Notes: generated by a model from the sequence alone, not told the origin. Counted from the stretch's first letter, positions 10,249 through 18,993 are shown. The stretch: DNA of 64,000 nt from Streptomyces cellostaticus (GCF_001513965.1 NZ_KQ948032.1:114206-178205); one strand, 5' to 3'. Program-made: numbers and translations.

Positions 10249-11535
10249 GTGCGCGTGCGAAGAGGCGGGCTGTCCGCGGCGGTGCTGTGCGCCACCCTTC
10301 TGCTCGCCGCCTGCGGCCCCGCCGGCCCGGACGCCCACGACGGCACCCCCACCCGGATAGCCGACGCCCCCGCCGAGCTCCCCGTCCCGCACGGCAGGGG
10401 CAGCAGGGTCCCGGACGACTTCAACGGCGACGGCCACCGCGACCTCGTCCTCAACGACCTGGTCAAGGAACGAAGCCACGCCGACGACGCCGGCATCGGG
10501 ATCGTCTACGGCGGCCTCCGCGGACTCACGCCCGGCGCCCGGCAGTTGCTCAGCCCGAGGAAGCAGGCCGCTCCCACCAAGGGGCGGCTCCCGGCCGTCT
10601 TCGACGCGGAGGAGAGCTGCGACCTGAACGGCGACGGCTTCACCGACCTGATCGTGTCGACCGACCCGCCGTACGACGGCCAGGGCCGCCCCCCGGTGCC
10701 GCTGCAGATCCTCTTCGGCTCCCCCGCCGGGCTGACCGGCCGGGCCGCCAAGCTCGCCGTACCGGCCCGGGCCCGCTTCGGCAACGACTGGCCGGACCAG
10801 CCGGTGTGCGGCGACTTCGACGGGGACGGCAAGAAGGACCTGGTGCTGCACGCCTCCGGCGGCAAACTCTCCTACCTACGCGGCCCGTTCGGCCGCAACG
10901 GTGCCCCGCGCGCGGCCGCCGCGCCTCTCCCCTCCCCCGGTGAGGTGCCCGTCGGCCCCGCCGTCGACGTCGGCCACGACGGCTACGACGACCTCGTGGT
11001 CCGGGCGGCCGAGGGCACCGGCAGGGCGGCGGTGGTCCTCGGCGGCCCGGCCGGTCCGGCGCGCACCGGCACCCTCCTGCCCGCCGGCATCGACGTGGTC
11101 CTCGGCCGCTTCGGGCGCGGCAAGGCACTGGACGCGGCCGTCGGAGGCAGCGGGGAAACCTCTCTGCGCTACGACCTCCCGGCCCCGGCCGCCCCCGCCA
11201 CCCTCGCCTCGCCCGGCTCGATGCTCGACGCCGCCGACTTCGACGGCGACGGCCGCGACGAACTCGTCTCCAGCGGCTCCCGGTTGCGCCTCTTCCACGC
11301 CGGCCCGGCCGGCCTGTCGGCGAAGGACGCGGTCACCCTCGTACCGCACGCGCCCGGCACGACCCGCGTCCTGGCGGCCGCCGACTTCGACGGGGACGGC
11401 CGGGCGGACCTGGTCGTACGCACGTACAGGGGCGAGACGCAGGACTCCGTCGCCGTGTACCGCGGAACGGCGAAGGGGCTGCTGGAGGCCAGGCCGGCCC
11501 TCACCTTCTCCAGTTCGGAGTTCCTGGCACCGTAG
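10249..11535 (+). CDS. FG-GAP/VCBS-repeat lipoprotein
   Basis: A 428-residue exported lipoprotein with lipobox LLAACG (Cys about residue 22) after a short basic start. It is built from FG-GAP-type blades, each marked by a calcium-binding-like DxNGDG or DxDGDG loop: DDFNGDGHRDLV, CDLNGDGFTDLI, GDFDGDGKKDLV, ADFDGDGRDELV and ADFDGDGRADLV. These are expected to fold as an integrin-like beta-propeller on the cell surface. No catalytic domain is seen. The GTG at 10249 follows a GGGGTGAA ribosome site; a second GTG at 10255 is possible. Function unknown. Confidence 0.85.
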   Translation: MRVRRGGLSAAVLCATLLLAACGPAGPDAHDGTPTRIADAPAELPVPHGRGSRVPDDFNGDGHRDLVLNDLVKERSHADDAGIGIVYGGLRGLTPGARQLLSPRKQAAPTKGRLPAVFDAEESCDLNGDGFTDLIVSTDPPYDGQGRPPVPLQILFGSPAGLTGRAAKLAVPARARFGNDWPDQPVCGDFDGDGKKDLVLHASGGKLSYLRGPFGRNGAPRAAAAPLPSPGEVPVGPAVDVGHDGYDDLVVRAAEGTGRAAVVLGGPAGPARTGTLLPAGIDVVLGRFGRGKALDAAVGGSGETSLRYDLPAPAAPATLASPGSMLDAADFDGDGRDELVSSGSRLRLFHAGPAGLSAKDAVTLVPHAPGTTRVLAAADFDGDGRADLVVRTYRGETQDSVAVYRGTAKGLLEARPALTFSSSEFLAP

Positions 11536-11745
11536 GGTCGTCGGCTCCCGCTGCACCGTGGCCCGGCCCGCAACCGCACGGGCCCGGCTCCCCACCTGGG
11601 CCGTCTCACCGGCCGGTGAAACCGGGGGATGTCCCGGACCGGTCCCCTGACGGCCCCTTAGGGGATGTCACAGGTCGGCCGCAAAGCCCGGCCCGGACGC
11701 CTGGGCCGGGCACGCCACTCTGCGGGACCGGGTACGTTCGTTGAC

Positions 11746-12699
11746 GTGGCTGGATTCAGGATCGGACGTGGGGGCCGGGACAACCGCACCCCCCAAGGAC
11801 AGCAGGCGCCGCAGGGACCGTCGTACGGACACGGGCGGCCCGCAGGCCCGTCGTACGGGCAGGGACAGCCCGGGGGACCGTCGTACGGGCAGCGGGGACC
11901 GTCGTACGGCCATCCTCCGGCGCCGCAGCCGCCGTACCCGCAGCCGGGGCCGTCCCGCGGCTACCCGGGACAGGCCGAGGACGGCCCGGAGTACTTCGGC
12001 GACGGCGGCTACCCGGGCCAGGGCCCGGGCGGCGCCCGGGACCCGTACGCGGCGAACAACCCGGGCCACACCCAGGCCTTCTCGATCGACGAAGCCTCCG
12101 GCTACACCCAGGGCGAGACCTACCACGTCGGCTCGGCCGCGCCCTCGGGTCCCGTCGGCCCGCCCCTGCACTGGAAGGAACTCCTGCGGGGCATCGTCCT
12201 CGCCCCCGACCCGACCTTCCTGCGCATGCGGGACTACACGATGTGGGCCCCGGCCCTCATCGTCACCTTCCTCTACGGCCTGCTCGCCGTCTTCGGCTTC
12301 GACGGCGCCCGCCGGGACGCGATCAACGCGACGCTCTCCAACGCGGTCCCGATCGTCCTGATCACCGCCGTGGCGATGGTGCTGAGCGCCCTCATCCTGG
12401 GTGTGGTCACCCACACCCTGGCCCGCCAGCTCGGCGGCGACGGTGCCTGGCAGCCCACGGTGGGCCTGTCCATGCTGATCACATCCCTCACGGACGCCCC
12501 GCGCCTGCTCTTCGCCATGTTCTTCGGCGGCGACGCCGGCTTCGTCCAGCTGCTCGGCTGGGCCACCTGGGTCGCGGCGGGCGCCCTGCTGACCCTGATG
12601 GTCTCCCGCTCCCACGACCTGCCCTGGCCGAAGGCGCTGGGCGCATCGGCGCTCCAGCTGATCGCGCTGCTGTCGATAGTGAAGCTGGGCACGTTCTAG
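11746..12699 (+). CDS. Yip1-domain membrane protein with Gly/Pro/Tyr-rich head
   Basis: A 317-residue protein. Residues 1-150 are low complexity, rich in Gly, Pro, Gln and Tyr, with repeated GPSYG units. Residues about 160-317 form a Yip1-like domain: the entry motif HWKELLRGIVLAPDPTFLRMRDY and about five transmembrane segments. The family is linked to membrane organisation, but its actinobacterial role is not established. The GTG at 11746 is the first start in frame near the head; no strong ribosome site is visible, so the exact start is uncertain. Ends at a strong terminator. Confidence 0.75.
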   Translation: MAGFRIGRGGRDNRTPQGQQAPQGPSYGHGRPAGPSYGQGQPGGPSYGQRGPSYGHPPAPQPPYPQPGPSRGYPGQAEDGPEYFGDGGYPGQGPGGARDPYAANNPGHTQAFSIDEASGYTQGETYHVGSAAPSGPVGPPLHWKELLRGIVLAPDPTFLRMRDYTMWAPALIVTFLYGLLAVFGFDGARRDAINATLSNAVPIVLITAVAMVLSALILGVVTHTLARQLGGDGAWQPTVGLSMLITSLTDAPRLLFAMFFGGDAGFVQLLGWATWVAAGALLTLMVSRSHDLPWPKALGASALQLIALLSIVKLGTF

Positions 12700-12733
12700 A
12701 AGAGCGGCCAAAAGACTGGAAGAACTGCATGTG

Positions 12734-12766
12734 AAAGGGGCCCCCGGCACAGCCGGGGGCCCCTTT
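12734..12766. terminator. bidirectional terminator
   Basis: A 15-bp perfect stem, AAAGGGGCCCCCGGC and its complement with loop ACA, followed by TTTCTT. It lies between the convergent Yip1-like and phosphoribosyltransferase genes. Confidence 0.9.
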
Positions 12767-12799
12767 CTTGCTCTTCGTCTTCTTCCGTCCTGCTCGCTC

Positions 12800-13297
12800 T
12801 CAGGCGTCCAGCACCTGTCCGGCCCGCTTCACCACGGGCGGCTCGACGCTCCACGGGAAGTTGATCCACTCATCGGTCCGCTTCCACACGTACTCGCACT
12901 TCACGAGGGAGTGGGACTTCTCATAGATCACGGCGGAGCGCACCTCGGCGACGGTGTCGAGGCAGAAGTCGCGCACGAGCTTGAGCGTCTTGCCGGTGTC
13001 CGCGACGTCGTCGGTGATGAGCACCTTCTTGTCGGAGAAGTCGATGACGTTCGGGACCGGGGCGAGCATGACGGGCATCTCGAGGGTCGTCCCGACCCCG
13101 GTGTAGAACTCGACGTTCACCAGGTGGATGTTCTTGCAGTCGAGGGCATAGGCGAGCCCGCCGGCGACGAACACACCCCCGCGCGCGATGCTGAGCACGA
13201 TGTCGGGCTCGTACCCGTCGTCGGCGATGGTCTGCGCCAGCTCGCGGATGGCGCCGCCGAACCGCTCGTAGGTCAGATTTTCCCGCACGTCACTCAT
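12800..13297 (-). CDS. purine-type phosphoribosyltransferase
   Basis: A 165-residue type I phosphoribosyltransferase fold protein. The PRPP-binding loop is VLITDDVADTGKTL (about residues 98-111), preceded by the DIVLSIARGGVFVAGGLAYAL strand-loop. It resembles xanthine/hypoxanthine-type enzymes that salvage a nucleobase with PRPP, but the base specificity cannot be read from the sequence. It begins 11 bp after the dcd stop on the same strand, so the pair is probably one transcript for nucleotide metabolism. Confidence 0.85.
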   Translation of the reverse strand: MSDVRENLTYERFGGAIRELAQTIADDGYEPDIVLSIARGGVFVAGGLAYALDCKNIHLVNVEFYTGVGTTLEMPVMLAPVPNVIDFSDKKVLITDDVADTGKTLKLVRDFCLDTVAEVRSAVIYEKSHSLVKCEYVWKRTDEWINFPWSVEPPVVKRAGQVLDA

Positions 13298-13308
13298 GTC
13301 GTTGCCGC

Positions 13309-13884
13309 TCACACCTGGGTCCGATGGAAGTTCTGGAAGGACCGCGAGGCCGTCGGCCCGCGCTGCCCCTGGTACCGGGAGCCGTAGCGCTCGCTGCCGT
13401 ACGGGAACTCGGCAGGCGAGCTGAGCCGGAACATGCACAGCTGGCCGATCTTCATCCCCGGCCAGAGCTTGATCGGCAGGGTGGCGAGGTTGGACAGCTC
13501 CAGGGTCACGTGGCCGCTGAACCCCGGGTCGATGAACCCGGCGGTGGAGTGCGTGACGAGCCCGAGCCGCCCCAGCGAACTCTTCCCCTCGAGCCGCGAA
13601 GCAAGATCATCGGGCAGGGAGATGACCTCATACGTGCTGGCCAGCACGAACTCCCCGGGATGCAGGATGAACGGCTCATCCCCCTCGGGCTCGACCAGTC
13701 GCGTCAGATCGGCCTGCTCGACCGAGGGGTCGATGTGCGGGTACCGGTGGTTCTCGAACACCCGGAAGTAACGGTCCAGCCGTACGTCGATGCTCGACGG
13801 CTGCACCATGGTTTCGTCGTAGGGATCGATCCGTACCCGCCCGGCGTCGATCTCGGCCCGGATGTCCTTGTCTGAGAGAAGCAC
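13309..13884 (-). CDS. dcd: dCTP deaminase
   Basis: Converts dCTP to dUTP, or directly to dUMP in bifunctional actinobacterial forms. The 191-residue length is typical. Conserved blocks are MLLSDKDIRAEIDAGRVRIDP at the start, VQPSSIDVRLD, the catalytic region RLEGKSSLGRLGL, THSTAGFIDPGFSGHVTLEL and IKLWPGMKIGQL. The start is a GTG at 13884. It forms an operon with the phosphoribosyltransferase. Confidence 0.97.
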   Translation of the reverse strand: MLLSDKDIRAEIDAGRVRIDPYDETMVQPSSIDVRLDRYFRVFENHRYPHIDPSVEQADLTRLVEPEGDEPFILHPGEFVLASTYEVISLPDDLASRLEGKSSLGRLGLVTHSTAGFIDPGFSGHVTLELSNLATLPIKLWPGMKIGQLCMFRLSSPAEFPYGSERYGSRYQGQRGPTASRSFQNFHRTQV

Positions 13885-13902
13885 GTCCCGAGGATACGCA
13901 AG

Positions 13903-13940
13903 GCGCGCGGAGCCTTGACAATCGTGACGGCTCCGCGCGC
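13903..13940 (-). terminator. terminator after the small zinc-ribbon gene
   Basis: GCGCGCGGAGCC pairs with GGCTCCGCGCGC across a 14-bp loop. It lies between the end of the 52-residue gene and the start of dcd. Confidence 0.75.
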
Positions 13941-13966
13941 CTTTCGATCTTGCAGCGTCCAGCCCG

Positions 13967-14125
13967 CTACCGCTTCTGCAGGGCGACCGGCACCACACTG
14001 CGGAGCCGGGCACACCGTGGACACCTCAGCAGCCGGCCGGGGCCGAGCCGCTCGGCCTGCTGCATCGGGAACGAAGCGGCGCTGAAGACGTGCCCGTCCG
14101 CACAGCGAACGACGGTGCGTTCCAT
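13967..14125 (-). CDS. small zinc-ribbon-like protein
   Basis: A 52-residue protein with CADGH near residue 8 and CPRC near residue 36, enough to bind one zinc. The start ATG at 14125 follows GAGGGATTTG, a good ribosome site, and a strong terminator follows the gene. Similar mini-proteins occur in Streptomyces, but I do not recognise a function. It is 284 bp from the tRNA-Gly gene, on the opposite strand. Confidence 0.6.
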   Translation of the reverse strand: MERTVVRCADGHVFSAASFPMQQAERLGPGRLLRCPRCARLRSVVPVALQKR

Positions 14126-14408
14126 CAAATCCCTCAAGTCCCTTCCCCAAGAGCCGCGTCCGGCTTGCTGCCCTGACGACAAAAGCCACATTACGGGATC
14201 AAAGAGACGACTCTCCAGGAGACTCTCCGGCCCCACCCGGACCCTCTCCCACCCCTCCACGGTACGCCCCAACTCGGTTCCCCCGCAGGGGGATCCGGTG
14301 CCTCCACCACGCCCGGCTCTCGTGATCCACACACGGGGGGTCGGCGATGAGGTACAGTGAGCGAGCGTTCGGACATCAACTCCTCCGGAGCCGATTCGTC
14401 CGTCTTAC

Positions 14409-14482
14409 GCGGGTGTAGTTTAATGGTAGAACATCAGCTTCCCAAGCTGAGAGCGCGAGTTCGATTCTCGTCACCCGCTCCA
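14409..14482 (+). tRNA. tRNA-Gly (anticodon CCC)
   Basis: The acceptor stem GCGGGTG/CACCCGC, D arm, anticodon stem TCAGC/GCTGA with loop TTCCCAA (anticodon CCC at 14443-14445), T arm GCGAG-TTCGATT-CTCGT and an encoded CCA all fold. The 3' part from 14431 is the left attachment site of the integrated element, and integration has kept the tRNA intact. Confidence 0.97.
14431..14482 (+). other. attL of the tRNA-Gly element
   Basis: Fifty-two bases running from the anticodon arm to the terminal CCA are repeated exactly at 22896-22947. The repeat is the integrase crossover region and restores the tRNA 3' end. Confidence 0.93.
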
Positions 14483-14489
14483 CGATTAA

Positions 14490-14517
14490 GGCCCAGGTCA
14501 GAGACCCGGGCCTTTTT
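14490..14517. terminator. terminator between tRNA-Gly and int
   Basis: GGCCCAGGTC pairs with GACCCGGGCC (one bulge) and is followed by TTTTT. It ends tRNA transcription and faces the convergent integrase gene. Confidence 0.75.
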
Positions 14518-14531
14518 GGTGTCCGCTGTGA

Positions 14532-15725
14532 TCAGTCGTCGCGTGCCAGATTCGTGCCAGAACGCTGATCGTCCGGCTTGTCCGGCGGGTCATCTGGCAC
14601 GGCCGCAGCTTCCTGGCGTGCCTTGCGCACGGTCGCGTCGAGTCCGGCAGCAACTTCCTGCTGTCGGTCGTCGTCGGAGTGCTGGTAGATCAGTGCGGCT
14701 TTCTCCGAGGACTGCCCGGCGCGGACCATGGTGTCCTTCAGTGTCGCGCCGGAGCGCGTCGACAGGGTGTGTCCGGTGTGACGAAGGTCGTAGAACCGGA
14801 AGCCCTCGGGCATGCCGACGACGGCGCGAGCCTTGCGCCATTTCCGGCCGAAGGAGCTCCGGCGGAACGCAGCGCCCTTCTCGCCGAGGAAGACGAGCCC
14901 ATCCGGTCCCTTGCCCGCGTACAGCTCCATGTGGATGCGCAGCTCAGGCCGGAGGAATTCCGGCAGGAACACGGTTCGGGTCCCCGCCTCCGACTTGGTG
15001 TCGCCGGGCGCACGTCGGCCGTTCGTACGCTCCGGCTCAGCGAGGCGCACGGTGACCTTCAGCGCCGGGACGTCGACGTCCCGGCGGCGGAGCCCGGCCA
15101 GTTCTTCCGGCCGGAGCGGACCGTATGCGCCCAGGTAGACCATGAGGCGCCAGCGCGGGCCGATGTTGTCGGCAAGCGCGTCAACCTGCGCCACGGTCGC
15201 GATCCGGCGTTCGGCTGCCTTTTCCTTGCCCGCGCCCTTGATCCGGCACGGGTTGCGCCTGATCAGTTCGTCGTCAACCGCCGTTTCCATGATGCTCTTG
15301 AGCAGCCGGTACGCCTTGGCGATCGCGGTCTTGGCGCCGGTGGTCTGTAGCCGCTCAGTACGCCAGGCACGGACCCGCGGCGGGGTGATCTCGTCCAGGT
15401 CGTCACCCTCGAAGGTCGGCAGGATGTGGCTGTCCAGGAGCCAGCGGTACAGGTCACCCGTGAGGGCGCCGAGTTCCCGGTCCTCAACCCACTTGTCGGC
15501 GTACACCTTGAAGTTGACCGCTCCGACCTCCGGGTCGCGCCAGTCGCCGTTCTTCACCTCGGTCTGCTTCTCGGCAAGCCAGTCGTCGGCGTCGCCGATC
15601 GTCTCGAAGGTCTCCGGGGCCGGGCGCATGATCCCGTCCGGACCCGGATAGCGCGCCTGGTACCGGCCGGAGGGAAGCCGCCGGATCGCACCGAAGCGCC
15701 GCCGCCTGCCTTTGCTGTTGGCCAT
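14532..15725 (-). CDS. int: tyrosine-recombinase integrase
   Basis: Catalyses integration and excision at the tRNA-Gly site. The 397-residue protein has an Arg/Lys-rich arm-binding N-terminus (MANSKGRRRRFGAIRRLPSG), a core SAM-like domain (about 70-150) and a catalytic domain. Catalytic residues visible are Arg in GPLRPEELAGL (about residue 205), the His-x-x-Arg-type box in FYDLRHTGHTL, and the nucleophile Tyr in AALIYQHSDDDR. The gene abuts attL, and its ATG overlaps the xis stop (TGATG), so the pair is translationally coupled. Length is normal for AICE integrases. Confidence 0.96.
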   Translation of the reverse strand: MANSKGRRRRFGAIRRLPSGRYQARYPGPDGIMRPAPETFETIGDADDWLAEKQTEVKNGDWRDPEVGAVNFKVYADKWVEDRELGALTGDLYRWLLDSHILPTFEGDDLDEITPPRVRAWRTERLQTTGAKTAIAKAYRLLKSIMETAVDDELIRRNPCRIKGAGKEKAAERRIATVAQVDALADNIGPRWRLMVYLGAYGPLRPEELAGLRRRDVDVPALKVTVRLAEPERTNGRRAPGDTKSEAGTRTVFLPEFLRPELRIHMELYAGKGPDGLVFLGEKGAAFRRSSFGRKWRKARAVVGMPEGFRFYDLRHTGHTLSTRSGATLKDTMVRAGQSSEKAALIYQHSDDDRQQEVAAGLDATVRKARQEAAAVPDDPPDKPDDQRSGTNLARDD

Positions 15726-15931
15726 CAGGCAGCCCTCCGATAGCGGCCACGTCGAGCCACCAGAGGCGTCACCGTGCGAGCGGCGATGTACTCCTGCACC
15801 ACTGCTTCGCGGATGAAGACCCGTCGACGGTCCTTGACGTACTCGATGCGCCGTTCCTCGATGAGACGACGCACGTAGCGCTCGCCTCCCAGCACCTCAG
15901 CGGCTTCCCGCACGGTGAGGAGCCGATCCAT
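15725..15931 (-). CDS. xis: excisionase (Xis)
   Basis: A 68-residue MerR-like winged-helix protein of the AICE excisionase type (MDRLLTVREAAEVLGGERYVRRL, then RRVFIREAVVQEYI) that directs the integrase towards excision. The ATG at 15931 has GGGGGAG eight bases upstream; a GTG at 15940 would overlap the end of repSA. It is tightly packed between repSA and int, giving the repSA-xis-int order of pSAM2. Confidence 0.9.
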   Translation of the reverse strand: MDRLLTVREAAEVLGGERYVRRLIEERRIEYVKDRRRVFIREAVVQEYIAARTVTPLVARRGRYRRAA

Positions 15932-15933
15932 GC

Positions 15934-17328
15934 TCACCACTCCCCCTCTGCGTCCAGGTGGCGCCTGTCGGCCAGTGCCTCACGGGCCGTTTCGCGGTTG
16001 GCTTGGATGCCCCGCGCGATCGTCGCGGCCAGGGCGGATTCGCCGGGCGTGTGGCCGTGTCCGGCGTACTGCCAGTCGGCCAGGATGAGCACGGTTTCCG
16101 GCTCGCGGTCGTCCAGGCCGAGCGCTTCGCGTTCCTGCGTGGCGCGGAAGTCGGCGCGGGCCTGGCGGAGTGCGCCAAGCGTCGTGGAGTAGCGGCGGGA
16201 CTTCGAGCTGAAGTGGCCGCGGAAGCCAAGCATGTGAGCCCAGGCCCACAGGCGCCGGTCCGGGTACAGCTCATCCAGGTCACGGCAGGCGGTGATCAGT
16301 CGGCGGGCGTGATCGGGGACGCCGTGGCGGTCGAGTTCGGAGAGTTCGCCGATCCGGCGGTCTAGGGTCCCGGTCGTCTCGGCGGCCTTGGTGGCGTACT
16401 TGGCGACGTACGCGGCAACCGCCTGCTCGGTGATGTCGGAGCCGTCACCGAACGCCTTCACGGGCCGGACGTCGAGTTGTCGGCCCCACTGGAACGTACG
16501 GGCGGGCTGGTCCCCGGCGGTGGGCACGCTGACGCTCGTGTAGGCGTGCGTGACGGCAGCGCGGATCGCATCCGTGAGAAGCCCGGCCGACGCCCAGGAC
16601 GGGGGCGGGGACTCGGGTCCCTGCGGACCGTCGAGGCGGATCACGGCGTGAAAGTGGACGGCGCCGCGCTTCTGGAACTCGGCGACCTTTCCGTACGACA
16701 CCCGGCATGCGTCGGCGAGTTCGCGCTGTGTCAGTCCGGCACGCTTAGCGATCTCGCGGCGGAGCCGGTTGGTGAAGCGCATCCACAGCTCACCGGCATG
16801 GTTGTTGAAGAGGACGGCGCCCGCGTAGTCGTACGTGGCCGGGTCCAGGGCCGTGCCGAGGACCGGGTCATCCGGGGCGTGCCGTACGCCGCAGCGGCAG
16901 ACGCCGCGGTCGGGCCGGTTGTGGACCGGGCCGAACGAGGGCGCGGTGAAGGTGGCGAAGACTCGGGGGTGATCGCGCACGGTCGCCGGGATGTCCTTGT
17001 CCGGGTCACCGGCGAGCCCGGCGCGGATCAGGTGATAGGTGTCCCCGGCGTAGGTCCAGGCGCAGGCCGGGCAGCGGGAAGCGCGCCGGTTGCCGCAGGC
17101 TACGCGGAGCCGTCCGCCGGGCTCGCCCTCGGTGCTGTAGCGGTGCAGTACCTCGCCGGTCGTCTTGTCCTTGTGCAGGACCCAGCCGCGCAGGTGGATC
17201 GGGTCGGCGCAGCCGCCGGTGCGCTTGATCTGGTCCTGCCAGCGGTCGAAGCCGGGAAGCCCGGCCACCCGGAGGAGATCCCCCAGGGTGGTCGGGTCCA
17301 GGCCCGCGAAGGTCGCGGTGTCGGTCAC
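15934..17328 (-). CDS. repSA: RepSA-type replication initiator
   Basis: A 464-residue rolling-circle-type initiator that would nick the excised circle's origin. A CxxC-containing N-terminal region (CPACAWTY near residue 90) precedes the HUH-like metal motif AVHFHAVIRLDGP (about 215-227). The candidate nicking Tyr lies in AAYVAKYATKAAE (about 310). Length and motif order match pSAM2 RepSA, which is why I call it so. The start at 17328 overlaps the stop of the upstream small gene (ATGA-type coupling). The AICE therefore probably replicates autonomously when excised. Confidence 0.92.
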   Translation of the reverse strand: MTDTATFAGLDPTTLGDLLRVAGLPGFDRWQDQIKRTGGCADPIHLRGWVLHKDKTTGEVLHRYSTEGEPGGRLRVACGNRRASRCPACAWTYAGDTYHLIRAGLAGDPDKDIPATVRDHPRVFATFTAPSFGPVHNRPDRGVCRCGVRHAPDDPVLGTALDPATYDYAGAVLFNNHAGELWMRFTNRLRREIAKRAGLTQRELADACRVSYGKVAEFQKRGAVHFHAVIRLDGPQGPESPPPSWASAGLLTDAIRAAVTHAYTSVSVPTAGDQPARTFQWGRQLDVRPVKAFGDGSDITEQAVAAYVAKYATKAAETTGTLDRRIGELSELDRHGVPDHARRLITACRDLDELYPDRRLWAWAHMLGFRGHFSSKSRRYSTTLGALRQARADFRATQEREALGLDDREPETVLILADWQYAGHGHTPGESALAATIARGIQANRETAREALADRRHLDAEGEW

Positions 17329-17513
17329 GCGCGACCCCCGGCGAGCTGGGCGACGCGGGCGGACACGGTGCCGGTGCCGCGGCAGGTCTGGCAGTCGACG
17401 CTGATCGTGTGCAGGTGGCCGCGGGCGTCACGGCCGCCGGAGGTTACCGCAGCGGAGGCGAAGCCGTCGCAGTCCGGGCAGATGCGGGCCGGGGCGGGGG
17501 CGCGGTCGGTCAT
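17325..17513 (-). CDS. small two-CxxC zinc protein
   Basis: A 62-residue protein with ICPDCDGF and CQTCRGTGTV motifs, able to form one zinc knuckle resembling a DnaJ-type CxxCxG unit. It overlaps repSA by four bases and has a GGAAGGA ribosome site. Small proteins like this are usual between spd and rep genes of AICEs. Function unknown. Confidence 0.75.
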   Translation of the reverse strand: MTDRAPAPARICPDCDGFASAAVTSGGRDARGHLHTISVDCQTCRGTGTVSARVAQLAGGRA

Positions 17514-17602
17514 GATGGGGATTCCTTCCGGTTCTGTGGATCGGACAGGGACGGCGCCCGGGCGGCGGATGCTTGGCGGTATCAGGGCCGCCCGGGGGCC
17601 GG

Positions 17603-17932
17603 TCAACGTCGCTTGGCCTCGGTGGCGATGAGCGAGCGGACGACGAGCGCGCACACCGCGACCGAGGCGGCCGTCACGGCGACGGCGAGGAGCATGGAGA
17701 CCAGGACGGCGCCGACGACGAGCACGACGGCCGTGCCGCCGCCGACGACGGCGACCAGGGCGCCGGGGGTGAGCTGGATCGTGGGCCGGGACGACGCCGG
17801 GGCCGGGGCCGGGGCCGTCGGAGCTGGCGGCGGGGTCTGAGCACTCGGGACGACGGCGGTCGGCTCGATGAGGGCGGGCGGAGTGACCAGGCCGGTCGGC
17901 GTCGGGTTGGTGGGCACCTTGGGGCGGAGCAT
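17603..17932 (-). CDS. SpdD-like spread protein
   Basis: A 109-residue protein: a Pro/Ala/Thr-rich head (residues 1-50) and one long hydrophobic region (about 60-95) rich in Gly, Val and Ala. This matches the SpdD-type proteins thought to help intramycelial plasmid spread. The ATG at 17932 follows AAGGGAGA. It is co-directional with the other transfer genes. Confidence 0.75.
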   Translation of the reverse strand: MLRPKVPTNPTPTGLVTPPALIEPTAVVPSAQTPPPAPTAPAPAPASSRPTIQLTPGALVAVVGGGTAVVLVVGAVLVSMLLAVAVTAASVAVCALVVRSLIATEAKRR

Positions 17933-17955
17933 CGGTGATCTCCCTTCTGGGGTGG

Positions 17956-18111
17956 TTACTTGGCGATGGAGTCGACGGCGGGGGCAAGGAAGCTGTCGGC
18001 GATGAGGTAGCCGCCCAGGAGCAGGACGACGACCAGCCACAGCGGCGGGCGGGTGAGCTTGATCCCGAGGTAGGCGACGACGGCGACGACGAACCAGAGC
18101 GGCAGGCTCAT
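17956..18111 (-). CDS. small membrane protein of the transfer module
   Basis: A 51-residue protein beginning MSLPLWFVVAVVAYLG with two hydrophobic helices separated by LTRPP and ending DSIAK. A Shine-Dalgarno (AGGGAGA) precedes the ATG at 18111. It is a usual companion of SpdD in AICEs and probably takes part in mycelial spreading by association. Confidence 0.7.
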   Translation of the reverse strand: MSLPLWFVVAVVAYLGIKLTRPPLWLVVVLLLGGYLIADSFLAPAVDSIAK

Positions 18112-18130
18112 GACGTGATCTCCCTTGTGG

Positions 18131-18319
18131 TCAGCGGGCGTTGCAGCGGTGGCTTTGGGCGGCGAGCTCCGCGGCGGCGGCGCTGAGGTATTCGGCGGAC
18201 CAGTCGCAGCCGGGCGCGGTGCAGGCGGTCGCGTGGGCCTCGCGGCCGTGGCGGTCGGTGAAGGTGCCGACCTGTACCGGGCCGATGCGGCGGACGTCGC
18301 GGAAGCGGTAGCGGGGCAT
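18131..18319 (-). CDS. mobile-element transfer zinc-binding protein
   Basis: A 62-residue protein beginning MPRYRFRDVRRIGPVQVGTF with CTAPGCDW and a final HRC, so a Cys/His zinc site is likely. The GAGAGGAG ribosome site is strong. It lies between two Spd-like genes on the same strand. The family is found almost only in Streptomyces conjugative elements. Confidence 0.75.
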   Translation of the reverse strand: MPRYRFRDVRRIGPVQVGTFTDRHGREAHATACTAPGCDWSAEYLSAAAAELAAQSHRCNAR

Positions 18320-18333
18320 GGGTGGTTCTCCTC

Positions 18334-18993
18334 TCAGGCGAGTTGAGCGGCGATGGCGGTAGCCATCGGGTCGGGGACACCCAGGCGGGCGCGGAGGGTG
18401 TCGGTGTCGATCGGGCCGCCGGTGCGGGCGCGGTGGTCGTCGGCGACCTTGCGGGCGTAGGTGAGCAGTGCGTCAGGGACCTGAGGAGCCGGAGCCGGGT
18501 CAGCCACCGGCAGGGCCGGGGCGTCCTCGGTTTCGAGGGCGGCGGCAGGCTCCGGAGCGGGAGCCGGGTCGGGTGCGGGGGCCGGGGCTGCGGGCGCCGG
18601 CGGAACCGGCACCCGGTCCCCGGCCGACTTGGGCGCGGGCGAGTGGGCGAGCAGGGTTCCGCCCATGAAGGCCAGCGCGGGCCAGGCGGCGACCAGGATC
18701 CGCAGCCAGGCCGGAACCTCACCCAGGTCGAGGAGTCCGGCGGTGGCGACGTTGGCGCCGAGCGAGGCGACCAGGGCGATCAGGAACCAGCACCAGGCCA
18801 GCCGGGACGGGCCGTCCGAGCGGAGCCGTCGCCATGCGGCGACCAGGAGCAGGTCAACGCTGATCGGGTAGGCCCAGGCTTTCCAGCCGGACTGTCCGGC
18901 CGCGGCGGCAAGGTCGTGCAGGTGGGCGAAGGACAGGGCACCGGCGATCACGGCCTGTACGAGCACGGCATCCGGGCGGATTGAGCGGGTCAT
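18334..18993 (-). CDS. SpdB-type DUF2637 membrane protein
   Basis: A 219-residue protein. Residues about 8-120 carry four hydrophobic segments with the DUF2637 pattern (AVIAGALSFAHLHDLA, WAYPISVDLLLV, then ALVASLGANVATAGL). A Pro/Ala-rich linker follows, then a C-terminal helix bundle with KVADDHRARTGGPIDT that may bind DNA. DUF2637 proteins accompany Tra in AICEs and are implicated in plasmid spreading through septal cross-walls. Confidence 0.85.
   Translation of the reverse strand: MTRSIRPDAVLVQAVIAGALSFAHLHDLAAAAGQSGWKAWAYPISVDLLLVAAWRRLRSDGPSRLAWCWFLIALVASLGANVATAGLLDLGEVPAWLRILVAAWPALAFMGGTLLAHSPAPKSAGDRVPVPPAPAAPAPAPDPAPAPEPAAALETEDAPALPVADPAPAPQVPDALLTYARKVADDHRARTGGPIDTDTLRARLGVPDPMATAIAAQLA

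Noticed and set aside
16477..17631. Plus-strand frame of 384 codons inside the AICE
   Set aside because: Opposite repSA and small genes that have family motifs and overlapping starts and stops.
17514..17987. N-terminal extension of the small two-CxxC gene to 220 codons
   Set aside because: The extension is antisense-like Pro/Arg-rich sequence overlapping the SpdD-like gene; the ATG at 17513 has a ribosome site.
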